Positions 36,684-45,565 of a stretch of 64,000 bases of DNA are shown here, piece after piece. The number at the start of each line of letters is the position of its first letter. Within the stretch, counting starts at the first letter, position 1. The stretch is from PALSA-693 sp963702305 (GTDB taxonomy: Bacteria > Actinomycetota > Acidimicrobiia > Acidimicrobiales > Palsa-688): the NCBI GenBank assembly GCA_963702305.1, contig CAVPBX010000006.1, forward strand, positions 1 to 64,000, in the 5' to 3' direction. Position numbers and translations under genes: made by a program. The notes under the pieces were generated by a model, which worked only from the letters and a program-made list of their open reading frames with translations, ran no database searches and was not told the origin of the DNA.

Positions 36684-37160
36684 TCAGCCGCCGACTGCGT
36701 AGTGGCAGTAGTGCTGGGAGTATGCGATCACTTTGGTCCCGGCCGCTTTGATCTTGCGGGTCGAGCAAGAGCGGTCCGAGTTGCCCTGGGGCAGCTTCTG
36801 GGCGTTCAAGCCAACCTTGGTTGAGGTCGGCGAGGATCTGGGCCACCGCTGTTCAGGTAGGTGCCGGGCGGCGGCGGCGATCGGAGGCGGGGCGGCCGCA
36901 ATCATCCGCGGCGTCGCGTCGATGTAGTCGCCGGACGATCTGCTGGCGCACCTTGTTGTTGGCGGCCTGCGGGAGCTGACCGACGTGCTGGTAGGTGGCG
37001 ACGAGCAACGTGCAGAAGTTGGCGGCGCTCGCCGGTCCGGTCACGATCGGTGGCGTCCAGGTGTCGGAGGTGATCAGCGTCGTCGCCTGGGCCTTGGGCG
37101 TTCGGGTGGCGTGGCCACCGCCGCAGGCCGGCACCACGGCGGCGAGACGCGCCAGGCAGA
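36684..37160 (-). pseudogene. Small secreted lipoprotein, multiple frame breaks
   Basis: Reading across frames gives a signal sequence ending in a lipobox-like VVPAC, a linker, TLITSDTWTPPIVTGPASAA, ANFCTLLVATYQHVGQLPQA and NNKVRQQIV, then AAAPPPIAAAARHL, SVAQILADLNQ-like sequence, NAQKLPQGN, GPLLLDPQ and IKAAGTKVIAYSQHYCHYAV to the stop. At least three indels separate these parts (near 36910, 36840 and 36770). The start is unsure. It resembles small lipoproteins of unknown function. The density of breaks points to poor consensus here. Upstream lies a broken gene of another secreted family. Confidence 0.5.
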
Positions 37161-37176
37161 CGCACAGGGATGCGCT

Positions 37177-38334
37177 CTACTGTGAAGTGTGAATGGCAAA
37201 GGTGCCTGGCGCGTAGAAGGTGTTCTTCCCGGCCGGGGAGGGCAGGCCGAGCAACAGGTTGAAGAGCGTTGGCATTGGTCGGCGAGCACAATCGACGTTC
37301 GGTGCTGTCGTCCCAGCTCCCGGGGCAGTCGGGGCTCGGGCGGGGTGTTCGGATCGATGGCGGCGACGGGGAAGTCGTTGCCGACCAGGGTGGCGAACGG
37401 AGTTGGTGATCGGACCGGTCACCGGCTGACCGGTCCGGCCACGGCTGGTCTGGGTAGTGAGCACGGCCGGAGCAGTGGCGTCGTGGTAGTTCAAGCCCGG
37501 TCGGCGGTCGGTCGAGGTCGCCGGACGGTTGGACGCCCGCCTGGCAGCAGATCGCCGATCGGGATGGTGCACTCTTCCGGCCGTGGTGCTGATCGGCCGC
37601 CCGTCACGGCGTTGATGATCGAGTCAGGGGTCCAGGCAGTGTGACGCCGGGGCAAGCGGGCGGTGATCACGGAGAGGATCGGACGAGGTCGGATGTCGCT
37701 TTGGCCGATGAGAAGAAATCGACGTTGAGTCCGCCGTTGGCGGCGGGAGTGGGTTCGATCGGCGAAGTCAATTGGCCGTCAGCAGTGCCGTGGCCGCTCA
37801 GGAGGTCAATGCCCGGCACGCCGTTGATCCCCAAGGGACACGGGATGGGTCGGTCGAAGAGGAAATTGTTGTTGTACTGGTCGGCGTGGCCGTTGCCGGC
37901 GGTGCCGTACGGGTTGCCGCTGATTCCGCCGGCCTGGCTCGGCAAGCGTCAGCGAGCCCGCAGGCGGTGGCCGAAGATGGCCCCTGTCCCGGATTGACAC
38001 CGGGACCGTTGGTGACGACCGGTGCCGCCGAGGATGACGGTCAGGAGGCTGTTCGCGACTGTTGGTAGCCATCTCGAGGGGGGCCGTTCGGACCGGTGAC
38101 GTGGGCTGCCAGGTCGCTGAGAACGGGATCTCATACGGAGTCGATGTGGTGTTACGGGCCGGACCCGGCGTGAGGGAACTGCTCGGGTAAGCAAGACGGA
38201 AGAGGCGGGTTGGGATACGGCGAGGTGTCGGCCAACGCGATCGGCGCCGCGCTCACGATGGAACCGACGGCGACACTGCCGACAAGGAGACCGCTGACCA
38301 GGCGCCGGCGGCGGTAGCGGAATGGACGTCTCAT
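37177..38334 (-). pseudogene. Secreted protein paralogue, many frame breaks
   Basis: ATG 38334 overlaps the stop of the intact paralogue upstream (ATGA). A twin-Arg-like, Arg-rich start and a hydrophobic signal (VSGLLVGSVAVGSIVSAAPI) lead to ALADTSPYPNPPLPS. Scattered in-frame islands follow: YNNNFLFDRPIPCPLGI, GLNVDFFSSAKATSDLV, DSIINAVTGG, GQPVTGPITNSV and finally PTLFNLLLGLPSPAGKNTF, which parallels FNKLLGLPAPAGVGTF of the neighbour. The islands are colinear with the intact copy, so this is a tandem paralogue damaged by numerous indels. No function is known. Confidence 0.6.
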
Positions 38335-39248
38335 GACTTCGGCCATGGGCACTCGGGGTTCAACGGTTGACCTTTGGAGTTCACCAGCGAGCTCGGATCG
38401 TTGGTGCCCTGCAGTTCGAAGTCGAAGCAGAACGGCGCGGTGAAGGTGCCCACGCCCGCCGGGGCGGGCAGGCCAAGGAGCTTGTTGAACGTCTGGGCGA
38501 TCGAGGGCGGGCAAGAAGTCGACGTCTGCACAGCAGGGACGGCGAAGCTGTGGCTGACCACCTCGGCCTGCCCCGACTCAGTCGGCCCGGTCACCGGCTG
38601 CCCGGATGGGCCACCCGGGATGGCCGCCAGCGTCGAGAAGTTGGCGTTGAGCACGATCGAGCAGGTCATACCGAGGGTCGAGACCGACGGGGTCGCCAGG
38701 CCAGACAGGGTGATATCCAGTCCTCCGTTCTGAGCCGGTGTCGTCAGCACGTTGGCGGACAGGTCCCCGAACGTGACCGTGGCCGGTAGGGCTTCCAGGC
38801 CGGCGATGTAGATGTTCAGCGTCGCCAGGTTGATGTTGGAGGCGGCGATCGACCCGGTGAGCTGCGGGAGGGTCACTGTGCCGCAGACCGAAGCGAAGAG
38901 GTGCGGAATCACCACGTACGGGGGCAAGGTGACCTGACTCTTCTTCAGGTTGTTCCCATAGATGATGCCCTTGAAGGGGACTTTGTAGGGGACGAAACCC
39001 GAGTACGCATGGGTGCCGGCGTCGAACTCCTGTCCCGGTGGCGCGGTGTAGGTGATCGGGCTGCTCGCGGGCGGCGGTGGGTTCGGGTACCCGGGAGGCG
39101 GCCCCGACGGCCCCGGGCAGTTGGTCGGGAAGCTCGGCGGGGCGCTCGCGTCGGCGTAGGCGCGACCCTGCCCCACCGTGACCATGGCGCTGAAGATCAG
39201 CACCAGCGCGGATGCCGCGCCGATCCGGGGTCGCCAGCGTCTGGTCAT
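38331..39248 (-). CDS. Secreted protein of unknown function, Mce-operon associated
   Basis: 305-residue exported protein. The signal peptide reads ALVLIFSAMVTVGQGRAYAD and is followed by a Pro-rich stretch (GPPPGYPNPPPPASSP). The mature part is rich in beta-forming Thr/Val/Ser segments, with paired cysteines (SVCGTVTLPQL, GMTCSIVL, TSCPPSIA) and a C-terminus FNKLLGLPAPAGVGTFTAPF. I do not recognise a domain. ATG 39248 overlaps the stop of the Mce-associated protein (TGATG). A colinear, broken paralogue follows. Location suggests an extracytoplasmic partner of the Mce system, perhaps lipid or envelope binding. Confidence 0.7.
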   Translation of the reverse strand: MTRRWRPRIGAASALVLIFSAMVTVGQGRAYADASAPPSFPTNCPGPSGPPPGYPNPPPPASSPITYTAPPGQEFDAGTHAYSGFVPYKVPFKGIIYGNNLKKSQVTLPPYVVIPHLFASVCGTVTLPQLTGSIAASNINLATLNIYIAGLEALPATVTFGDLSANVLTTPAQNGGLDITLSGLATPSVSTLGMTCSIVLNANFSTLAAIPGGPSGQPVTGPTESGQAEVVSHSFAVPAVQTSTSCPPSIAQTFNKLLGLPAPAGVGTFTAPFCFDFELQGTNDPSSLVNSKGQPLNPECPWPKS

Positions 39249-40153
39249 CAGGTGTCGGCGGTGATGTCGCTGATCAGCCACTTGCCGTGCTGGCGGACCA
39301 ATGTCATCTGTAACCACAGGGGCTGGGTCACGGGCTTCTTCTGCACACTGCTGGACGTGGTCTGCTGGATGAAGAGGACGGCTTTGGCCTGGGACGTGGT
39401 GACCGACGAGACGCCGGCTCCCACCACCTTGCCGCTGGAAGTGGAATCCAGCTGCTTGAGCGCGGAGTCGAAGGACGACTCGACGGACTGCAGCTTGGCC
39501 CGGAACGCCGGGGTGGCGTTCTGCTCCGCCAGGACGTACGGGGACGTGGGCGCGGTGAGGTTGCGGTAGTCGTAACTCGACACGTAGGTGCCGTACTGGT
39601 TGGCGTCGGCCAAGGCACTGGATCGCAGCGAGTTGAGGTGGTTCTGCTGGAGGACCCTGCGCCCGAGGAACACGACTGAGAGCGCCAGGATGACGACGAC
39701 GAGTCCCACCAGGATGGTCACCAGTCGGGGCGCGGGGTGGCGACCTCCGGACGTGGTGATGTACGGGACCGGTTCACTCAGGTCCGTGTCGTCGATGAGG
39801 TCCGTGTCGTCGAAGTCGTCTTCCTCATCGAGCGGCGGCCTGACCGGCGCCGGCACGGAGCGGCCCGAGGCTCGCCGCCGGGCCGCGGGAGAGGTGAGCC
39901 CATCGGCGTCGACTTCGGAGGACGACGCCTTCACGGTGCCGCGGGACCGCGCGGGCGATCGAGTCGTCGCCGCGGTCTGGTCCGCGGCTCGTTGCCGGGT
40001 GCCCGCGGCCTTGGCCGTGCTCGAGCGGGTCTCTTTGGTCGAGCGGTTCGTGCGGGGCCGGCGGGAGGGCTCTTCGGACTGGTCCCCGGTCGAGCCGGGT
40101 TCGGGCGGGTTGGGCGGCAAGCCGTCCATCTCCTTTGTGTACGTGCGGGCCAT
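39248..40153 (-). CDS. Mce-associated membrane protein
   Basis: 301 residues. A long charged, low-complexity cytoplasmic region rich in Ser, Arg, Thr and Asp/Glu (DEEDDFDDTDLIDDTD) precedes one transmembrane helix (LVTILVGLVVVILALSVVFL, about residues 142-161). A small extracytoplasmic domain ends in PLWLQMTLVRQHGKWLISDI, the NTF2/Mam-like ending common to Mce-associated proteins. Starts 4 bases after the MceF stop. Family knowledge: Mam proteins stabilise or assist Mce complexes. Confidence 0.82.
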   Translation of the reverse strand: MARTYTKEMDGLPPNPPEPGSTGDQSEEPSRRPRTNRSTKETRSSTAKAAGTRQRAADQTAATTRSPARSRGTVKASSSEVDADGLTSPAARRRASGRSVPAPVRPPLDEEDDFDDTDLIDDTDLSEPVPYITTSGGRHPAPRLVTILVGLVVVILALSVVFLGRRVLQQNHLNSLRSSALADANQYGTYVSSYDYRNLTAPTSPYVLAEQNATPAFRAKLQSVESSFDSALKQLDSTSSGKVVGAGVSSVTTSQAKAVLFIQQTTSSSVQKKPVTQPLWLQMTLVRQHGKWLISDITADT

Positions 40154-40157
40154 GACG

Positions 40158-41240
40158 CTATCCCCCTATAGGGGCCGGCGCCTTGTCGGCCCCCCGTTGT
40201 AGTAGATCCGGAAGTTCCACCGTGCAGCTCCCCGTGGTATCTGCCGCGGCCACGATGGCCGTCGGTTCGCTGAGTGGATGGGCGTACGGGCAGACGGTGT
40301 TGCGGTCGTTGAACGTCAGCTCGAAGCGCAGGTTGCCGCCGCTGGCGGTGCTGGCGATGTTGTTGGCGAAGATGGGCAGGATCTGCACCAGGGCCCGGAA
40401 CGCCGGTTCGCGCTGGGCCGTCAGGCCGACGACGGCGCCGAGGTTGTTGATCAGCGAGATGGTGTCCGTGCCATTGGCGGTGAGGAACTGGGTGAGGGCG
40501 CCGCTCGCCGAAGCGCCGTTGTTGATCAATTTCACCAGGTCGCTGTTCGACTGGGCGATCTGCTGGGTCAACAAGTTGAGGTTGTGGCTGAACTGGGCGA
40601 ACTCGCCGCTGGTCGAGTTGAGCGTCGACAGCACCGTATGGCCGCTGTCGATGGCCTGGATCGTTCCGGTCTGGGCGGCTTCCAAGGCGTCGAGCAGGAC
40701 CCGGCTGTCGACGATGATGGAGCGCAGGTCGCCGCCAGCGTTTTCCAGCCCGATGCCAAAGGCGTGGCTGATGGTGTTGAGATCCGAGGCGTGGAGACTG
40801 TTGACCAGGCTGTTGACGGAGTTGAGCAGGGTGCCGACGGTGACCGGAAGGGTGGTCCGCCCGATCGGGATGGTCGCCCCGGAGGTCAGGTACGGCGGGT
40901 CGACGACCGGGGGTACCAGGTCCATGTATTGCTCGGACGCGGCGGTCAGCTCTTTCACACTGGCAGTGACGTTGGCTGGGATCTTGACTCCGTGGTTGAT
41001 GGCGAGATCCGCGACCACCATGTCGGGGTGGAGATGGATGCTCGTGATCTTGCCGACCGCCACGCCGCGGAAGGTGACCGAGGCGTCGGGGTAGATGCTG
41101 CCGGCGTTGGCCAGATCGACATGGATGGTGTACGGACCGTTGGTGAGCTTGATGCCGACCGCGTCGAAGACGATGTAGTAGAGCCCGAGGACCACCACGA
41201 CGAGCAGGGCGATGAGGCGGGCCTTGAGGTCCCTGGTCAT
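40158..41240 (-). CDS. Mce family protein (MceF position)
   Basis: 360 residues. One N-terminal TM helix (LIALLVVVVLGLYYIVFDAV) is followed by the MlaD/MCE domain (YTIHVDLANAGSIYPDASVT, FRGVAVGKITSIHLHPDMVV), then a long helical region with Leu/Asn repeats typical of Mce needle segments. MCE proteins form hexameric tubes that carry lipids between envelope layers. Last of six mce genes; ATG 41240 overlaps the MceE stop. Confidence 0.9.
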   Translation of the reverse strand: MTRDLKARLIALLVVVVLGLYYIVFDAVGIKLTNGPYTIHVDLANAGSIYPDASVTFRGVAVGKITSIHLHPDMVVADLAINHGVKIPANVTASVKELTAASEQYMDLVPPVVDPPYLTSGATIPIGRTTLPVTVGTLLNSVNSLVNSLHASDLNTISHAFGIGLENAGGDLRSIIVDSRVLLDALEAAQTGTIQAIDSGHTVLSTLNSTSGEFAQFSHNLNLLTQQIAQSNSDLVKLINNGASASGALTQFLTANGTDTISLINNLGAVVGLTAQREPAFRALVQILPIFANNIASTASGGNLRFELTFNDRNTVCPYAHPLSEPTAIVAAADTTGSCTVELPDLLQRGADKAPAPIGG

Positions 41241-42322
41241 GCCATGCTCGCTTCGAAGATCACGGACAGGGACGAGCGGTTGTAGGCCTGGGCCGGGTCC
41301 GGTGGGTCGACGGTGATTTTGTGGACCGGCGCCGTACCGGCCGCGGGCACCTGGATGGTGGCGTGAATCGACGCTTGGAGGTAGCCGCCGGGAGTCACCT
41401 GCGGCACGACTTGCTCGAACCTGTCGATGGCGGTGAGCGCCGGGCTGAGCTGCTGCTGTACGGCCGTCAGCTGGTTGAGCACCGGTCCCAGCGCCTGCAG
41501 GTCCTGCACCGTGCCCACCTGGGTCTGGGTCACGATGTTGTTGGCCACCGTGCTGAGCCGGCCGACCTGGCTGATGAGCTGATTGAGCTGCGTGTTCTCG
41601 CTGGCCAGCACCCCGACCGCCGGACCCAGGGCGCCGATGCCGTTGGAGATGGCGCCGCTGCTGCGGTTGAGCACCTGCGACAGGTCACCGATGGCCGTGA
41701 GGGCGCTGTCAATGGCTCCGGAGTTGCCGTTGAACGACGTCAGGGTGGTGTTGAGCTGATTGAGCAGCGACCGGATCTGCGGCTGGTTGCCCACGAGGAC
41801 GTTGTTCGTCTCGGTGATGATGGTCTGGAGCTGGTTGAGGCCGCCGCCATTGAGGAGGGCGCCCAGGGCGCCGAAGGTGTCCTCCACACTCGGGGCGGTG
41901 GAGGTCTGAGCCTCGGCGATAGCGGAGCCGTTGGTCAGCCTGGCGGCCTGGGCGGGGGCTCCGGTGGGCGGCTGCAGCAGCAGGAAGTCCTCACCCAAGG
42001 GCGTGTCGAAGCGGACCTCGACCGTCGTGCTGGCGGGCAGCACGATCGATTTCTTGATCGTCATGGTGACCACCGCGGCGAAGTTCTTGGTGGCGATGTT
42101 GGACACGTACCCCACCTGGTAAGCGCCTTCGCGGACTTCGGCATTCGCGGGCAGGTTGACCACGTTGGCGAAGGTGGCCTTGACGTTGTAGGTCGGGCCG
42201 GAGATACCGCCCAACTTGGGGAGCGACTGCAGGCTGATCCCGCACCCGGTGACGGCCACGGTGATGGCGACCACGGCGGCCAGCGAGACGGCGCGGCGGG
42301 GGCGGCGACGGAGGTGTCTCAT
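41237..42322 (-). CDS. Mce family lipoprotein (MceE position)
   Basis: 361 residues with a lipobox at the end of a clear signal (LAAVVAITVAVTGC), the feature that marks MceE in mce operons. The MCE domain reads YNVKATFANVVNLPANAEVR, EGAYQVGYVSNIATKNFAAV. The helical rod region includes INRLNTTL-like repeats and a C-terminal domain ending in YNRSSLSVIFEASMA. ATG 42322 overlaps the MceD stop. Confidence 0.92.
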   Translation of the reverse strand: MRHLRRRPRRAVSLAAVVAITVAVTGCGISLQSLPKLGGISGPTYNVKATFANVVNLPANAEVREGAYQVGYVSNIATKNFAAVVTMTIKKSIVLPASTTVEVRFDTPLGEDFLLLQPPTGAPAQAARLTNGSAIAEAQTSTAPSVEDTFGALGALLNGGGLNQLQTIITETNNVLVGNQPQIRSLLNQLNTTLTSFNGNSGAIDSALTAIGDLSQVLNRSSGAISNGIGALGPAVGVLASENTQLNQLISQVGRLSTVANNIVTQTQVGTVQDLQALGPVLNQLTAVQQQLSPALTAIDRFEQVVPQVTPGGYLQASIHATIQVPAAGTAPVHKITVDPPDPAQAYNRSSLSVIFEASMA

Positions 42323-43494
42323 GATCCCGTCAGCGCCTTGATCGTGAGGTTCGGTCCCGCCGCGGAGCCGGGCGGCGGGGTTAGGGCGTCGAGCGCGTTC
42401 CCGACCGAGCAGTTGGTGTCAATCGGGCTCGCAGGGGTCAACGGGTTGGTCTGAGTGCCCGCCGCCAGCACCACCAGGAAGCGCAGGGCGGGGTTGCCAC
42501 AGATCTGGGTAAACAGCTGATTGGTGTCGGCCGTCGGGTCGAAGCGCGCCCGCAGGGCCGGACCGCCGGGCGCGTTCGGGTCGATGGCCGCGTTGGTGTT
42601 CTGCAAGGCCAGGGGAGAGATGTCGAGGATCTGCTTCAGCGCCTGCTGTTCCCGACCCAGGGTGGTGGCGACCACATTGAGATTGCGGATGCTGCCCCCC
42701 AGGGAGGCGCCATTGGTGTTGATGAAGGTCGTCAGGTTGCCCAGCAGCTGTTGCAGGTTGGATAGCGCCGACCCGATGTCCGAGCGCTCGGAGGCGAGGA
42801 TCCCGCTCACAGCCGTCAGGTCTGCGGCGAACGAATCGTAGGTGCCGGAGTTCGTCGCCAGCTGTTGACTCAGGCTGCCCAGGTTGTTGAGCAATGAGGT
42901 GACCTGCGGCGAGTACTGGGCCACCCCGTGCAGGGCCTGACTCAGGTTGACCACCGCCGAGTGGAAGGTCGGCCCGGTGCCGCCAAACTGGGTGGCCAGA
43001 TTGGACAGCACCGATGTCAGGGCGCCGTTGCGGTTGGCGCCGTTGGGCCCGAGTTGGGCGGCCAGTTCGTTGAGGGAGCCGATGACGCCGTCAATCGATA
43101 CCGGGATCACGGTGCGGGACATCGGAATCGTCGCCCCGGGGGGCAGCGTGGCCCCGCTGGTGTACGCGGGCAGCAGCTGGACGAAGCGATCGGACACGAC
43201 CTGCGGGGCCATGATCTCGGCGCCGGCGTTGGCGGGGATGGGCAGGTTGGCCCGGACGGACATCTTGACCACGACCATGCCGGCCTCGGCGCGGATGGAC
43301 GTGACCTTGCCCACCGGTATGCCGAGCACTTCGACGTTGTTGCCGACGTACAGCCCTGGCGCCTCCACGAATTCGGCGGTCAGTGGCTTCGTCGGGCCGC
43401 CGCTGGTCACCAGGACGAACACCACCGCGGCGACCACGAGCAAGGCCACGACGACGGCGACGGCCGGTATCCATCGACGCAGGCCGGCGGTCAC
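42319..43494 (-). CDS. Mce family protein (MceD position)
   Basis: About 391 residues from GTG 43494, which overlaps the MceC stop in a GTGA as elsewhere in this operon; a longer start at 43536 is possible. TM helix (AVVVALLVVAAVVFVLVTSG), then the MCE domain (LTAEFVEAPGLYVGNNVEVL, GIPVGKVTSIRAEAGMVVVK), a coiled rod region and a low-complexity Pro/Gly C-terminus (PPPGSAAGPNLTIK). Component of the Mce lipid-transfer assembly. Confidence 0.9.
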   Translation of the reverse strand: MTAGLRRWIPAVAVVVALLVVAAVVFVLVTSGGPTKPLTAEFVEAPGLYVGNNVEVLGIPVGKVTSIRAEAGMVVVKMSVRANLPIPANAGAEIMAPQVVSDRFVQLLPAYTSGATLPPGATIPMSRTVIPVSIDGVIGSLNELAAQLGPNGANRNGALTSVLSNLATQFGGTGPTFHSAVVNLSQALHGVAQYSPQVTSLLNNLGSLSQQLATNSGTYDSFAADLTAVSGILASERSDIGSALSNLQQLLGNLTTFINTNGASLGGSIRNLNVVATTLGREQQALKQILDISPLALQNTNAAIDPNAPGGPALRARFDPTADTNQLFTQICGNPALRFLVVLAAGTQTNPLTPASPIDTNCSVGNALDALTPPPGSAAGPNLTIKALTGS

Positions 43495-44498
43495 GGTCGG
43501 CACCCGAGCAGTTGCGACAGGTTGACCTTGGCGCACTGGGCGATGAGGTTGTCCGGGAGCACCAATGTCGGTGCCACCACGTCCGCGAAGGGCCCGGACC
43601 CGGTGGCGTTGGCCGTGTACCGGTTGAAGGCGGCCAGCAGCGGGATGGCGGTCGAGAGGGCGTTGTCGTCCTTGGCCAAGAAGGCCGACACCGCGTTCAG
43701 ATTGTTGAGCATCGGATCGAGCGTCGCCTGGTCGCCGACGAGGATGTGGTCGAGCTGGCTGGTGAGCTGACCGGTCGTGGCCAAGAGACTCTTGATGGCG
43801 GCCTGGCGCTCGTCCAGCACCTGGAGGACGAGGTTGGCCTGTCCGAGCAGGTCGACGAGTTGGACGCCGTGCTGGTTGAGCAGGGTGGTGAGGGCGCTGG
43901 ACTGGACGATCACGTTCGACAGTTCGCTCTGGCGGTTGGCGAGTACGCCGGAGAGCTGCGCGATCCCAGCCAGGGCGGCCTTGGTGGTCCCCGGCGGCGT
44001 GCCGGCGAGGGTCTGCGAGATGACTTCCAGCGACTTGACCAGCTGGGGAACATTGGTCTGCTGGGTTTGGGCCGCCAAGGTGTTGAGGTCGGACGTCAGG
44101 GTGCCGGGCACTGTCGTCCGGGCGACTGGGATGGGTGCGCTGAGGTGGCCGGCCCCCACCGGGGTGAGTTCGACATACTCCACGCCCACCGGATTGATGA
44201 CCTTGGCGTCGGCCCGGGTTTCGGTGCCGAGTCGCAGGCCGCCGGTGACCGTGAAGCTGACGCGCACCGCGTTCCCGTGCAACTCGAAGCCGCTGATGGA
44301 ACCGACGCGGACACCCGCCACGGTGACCACGTCGCCTTTGGCGAGGCCGACCGCGGTCTGGAAGTCGGCCTGGTAGGTCTTCTGGTTGCTGATCAGGGGC
44401 AGGTGGGAGAAGTTGAGGGCCACGTAGGCGCCGAGGATGAGGATCGCCGCGGTGACGGCGGCGACCGCATACACGTTGCGCTCCCGGAACTTCTTCAT
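43491..44498 (-). CDS. Mce family protein (MceC position)
   Basis: 335 residues from ATG 44498, which overlaps the MceB stop in an ATGA (ATG 44504 lies two codons upstream). The TM helix VYAVAAVTAAILILGAYVAL leads to the MCE domain (YQADFQTAVGLAKGDVVTVA, GVRVGSISGFELHGNAVRVS) and a helical rod. The C-terminus has two cysteines (IAQCAKVNLSQLLGCRP). Part of the hexameric Mce set. Confidence 0.9.
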   Translation of the reverse strand: MKKFRERNVYAVAAVTAAILILGAYVALNFSHLPLISNQKTYQADFQTAVGLAKGDVVTVAGVRVGSISGFELHGNAVRVSFTVTGGLRLGTETRADAKVINPVGVEYVELTPVGAGHLSAPIPVARTTVPGTLTSDLNTLAAQTQQTNVPQLVKSLEVISQTLAGTPPGTTKAALAGIAQLSGVLANRQSELSNVIVQSSALTTLLNQHGVQLVDLLGQANLVLQVLDERQAAIKSLLATTGQLTSQLDHILVGDQATLDPMLNNLNAVSAFLAKDDNALSTAIPLLAAFNRYTANATGSGPFADVVAPTLVLPDNLIAQCAKVNLSQLLGCRP

Positions 44499-45565
44499 CG
44501 GCACACCGGGGTGTGCTGGGTCTGGTCGCCCACGGCGCCGGTCGGCAGCGATAGCGCCGGGGATTGCGGGACGGTCGGTGACAGTTTGACGCTGATGGGT
44601 CCCGACACGCTGAGGGTCAGATTGCAGACGTAGGTGGCCAGGTAGCTTCCGGAGTCGGCCACCTTGTTGATCGAGTTGAGGAAGGCCGGCAGGTCGCTGA
44701 TGACGGAGCTGAGCTGACTCTGGTTCGCCAGCAGCACGCCCGTCGCTGACTGGAGCCCCTGGATGTCCTGGTCGAGGGCCGGCTGGGCGTTGGTGAGCAG
44801 CGTCGACACGTTGGACGTCAGTCCGCTGAGGCTGGTGATGGCGTTGCCGATGTCAGTCCGATTGCCGGCCAGGCCGCGCACCAGGGTGTCGAGACCGTCG
44901 ATCAGCTGGCTGAGTTGGGAATCGCGCTGGTTGACGCTGCTGAGCAGCGGGCTCAGATTGTCGAGCACCTGGTTGATGACGTCCTGCCGCTGGGCCAGAT
45001 TGGAGGTGATCGACGCGGTTTGGGACAGGAGGTTGGCGACCGCCCCGGACTCGCCTTGCAGCACCTGGATGATCGCGCTCGTCAGCTCGTTGACCTGGGT
45101 CGGGTTGAGGGCCGCGAGCAGGGGCTGGAAGCCGGTGAAGACCGTGGTGAGGTCGAGCCCCGGGATGGTCTGCGACTCTGGGATGGTCGCGCCACTGCGG
45201 AGGGGCTGTCCGCCGGGTCCCGCCAGGACGGCGACGTACCGTTGGCCGAGCAGATTCTCGAACTGGATGGCCACCTGGCTGGTCGTGGTGAGGTGCTGGG
45301 CCGAATCCACGGAGAAGCTCACCGTGGCGGTGTAGGTCCGGTGGTCTACCGAGACGCCGGACACCTTGCCGACCTCGACGCCCGCGATGCGCACGGTGTC
45401 CCCGGATTGGAGGCCGGCCACGTTGCTGAAGATGGCGTGGTAGCTGCGCGTCGATTGACCCAACTTGAGGTCGAGGAGGCTGGCGATCACGCTGATGGTG
45501 ATGAGCACGGCCACCGCCGTGAAGAGGATGAGCTTGATGATCAGGTTGCGGAAGCGGTGGGTCAC
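44495..45565 (-). CDS. Mce family protein (MceB position)
   Basis: 356 residues. N-terminal TM helix (LIIKLILFTAVAVLITISVI), MCE domain (SYHAIFSNVAGLQSGDTVRI, AGVEVGKVSGVSVDHRTYTA), then a long helical rod with LTSNL-type repeats. Starts in a GTGA overlap with the MceA stop. Function as for the other Mce subunits. Confidence 0.92.
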   Translation of the reverse strand: MTHRFRNLIIKLILFTAVAVLITISVIASLLDLKLGQSTRSYHAIFSNVAGLQSGDTVRIAGVEVGKVSGVSVDHRTYTATVSFSVDSAQHLTTTSQVAIQFENLLGQRYVAVLAGPGGQPLRSGATIPESQTIPGLDLTTVFTGFQPLLAALNPTQVNELTSAIIQVLQGESGAVANLLSQTASITSNLAQRQDVINQVLDNLSPLLSSVNQRDSQLSQLIDGLDTLVRGLAGNRTDIGNAITSLSGLTSNVSTLLTNAQPALDQDIQGLQSATGVLLANQSQLSSVISDLPAFLNSINKVADSGSYLATYVCNLTLSVSGPISVKLSPTVPQSPALSLPTGAVGDQTQHTPVCR

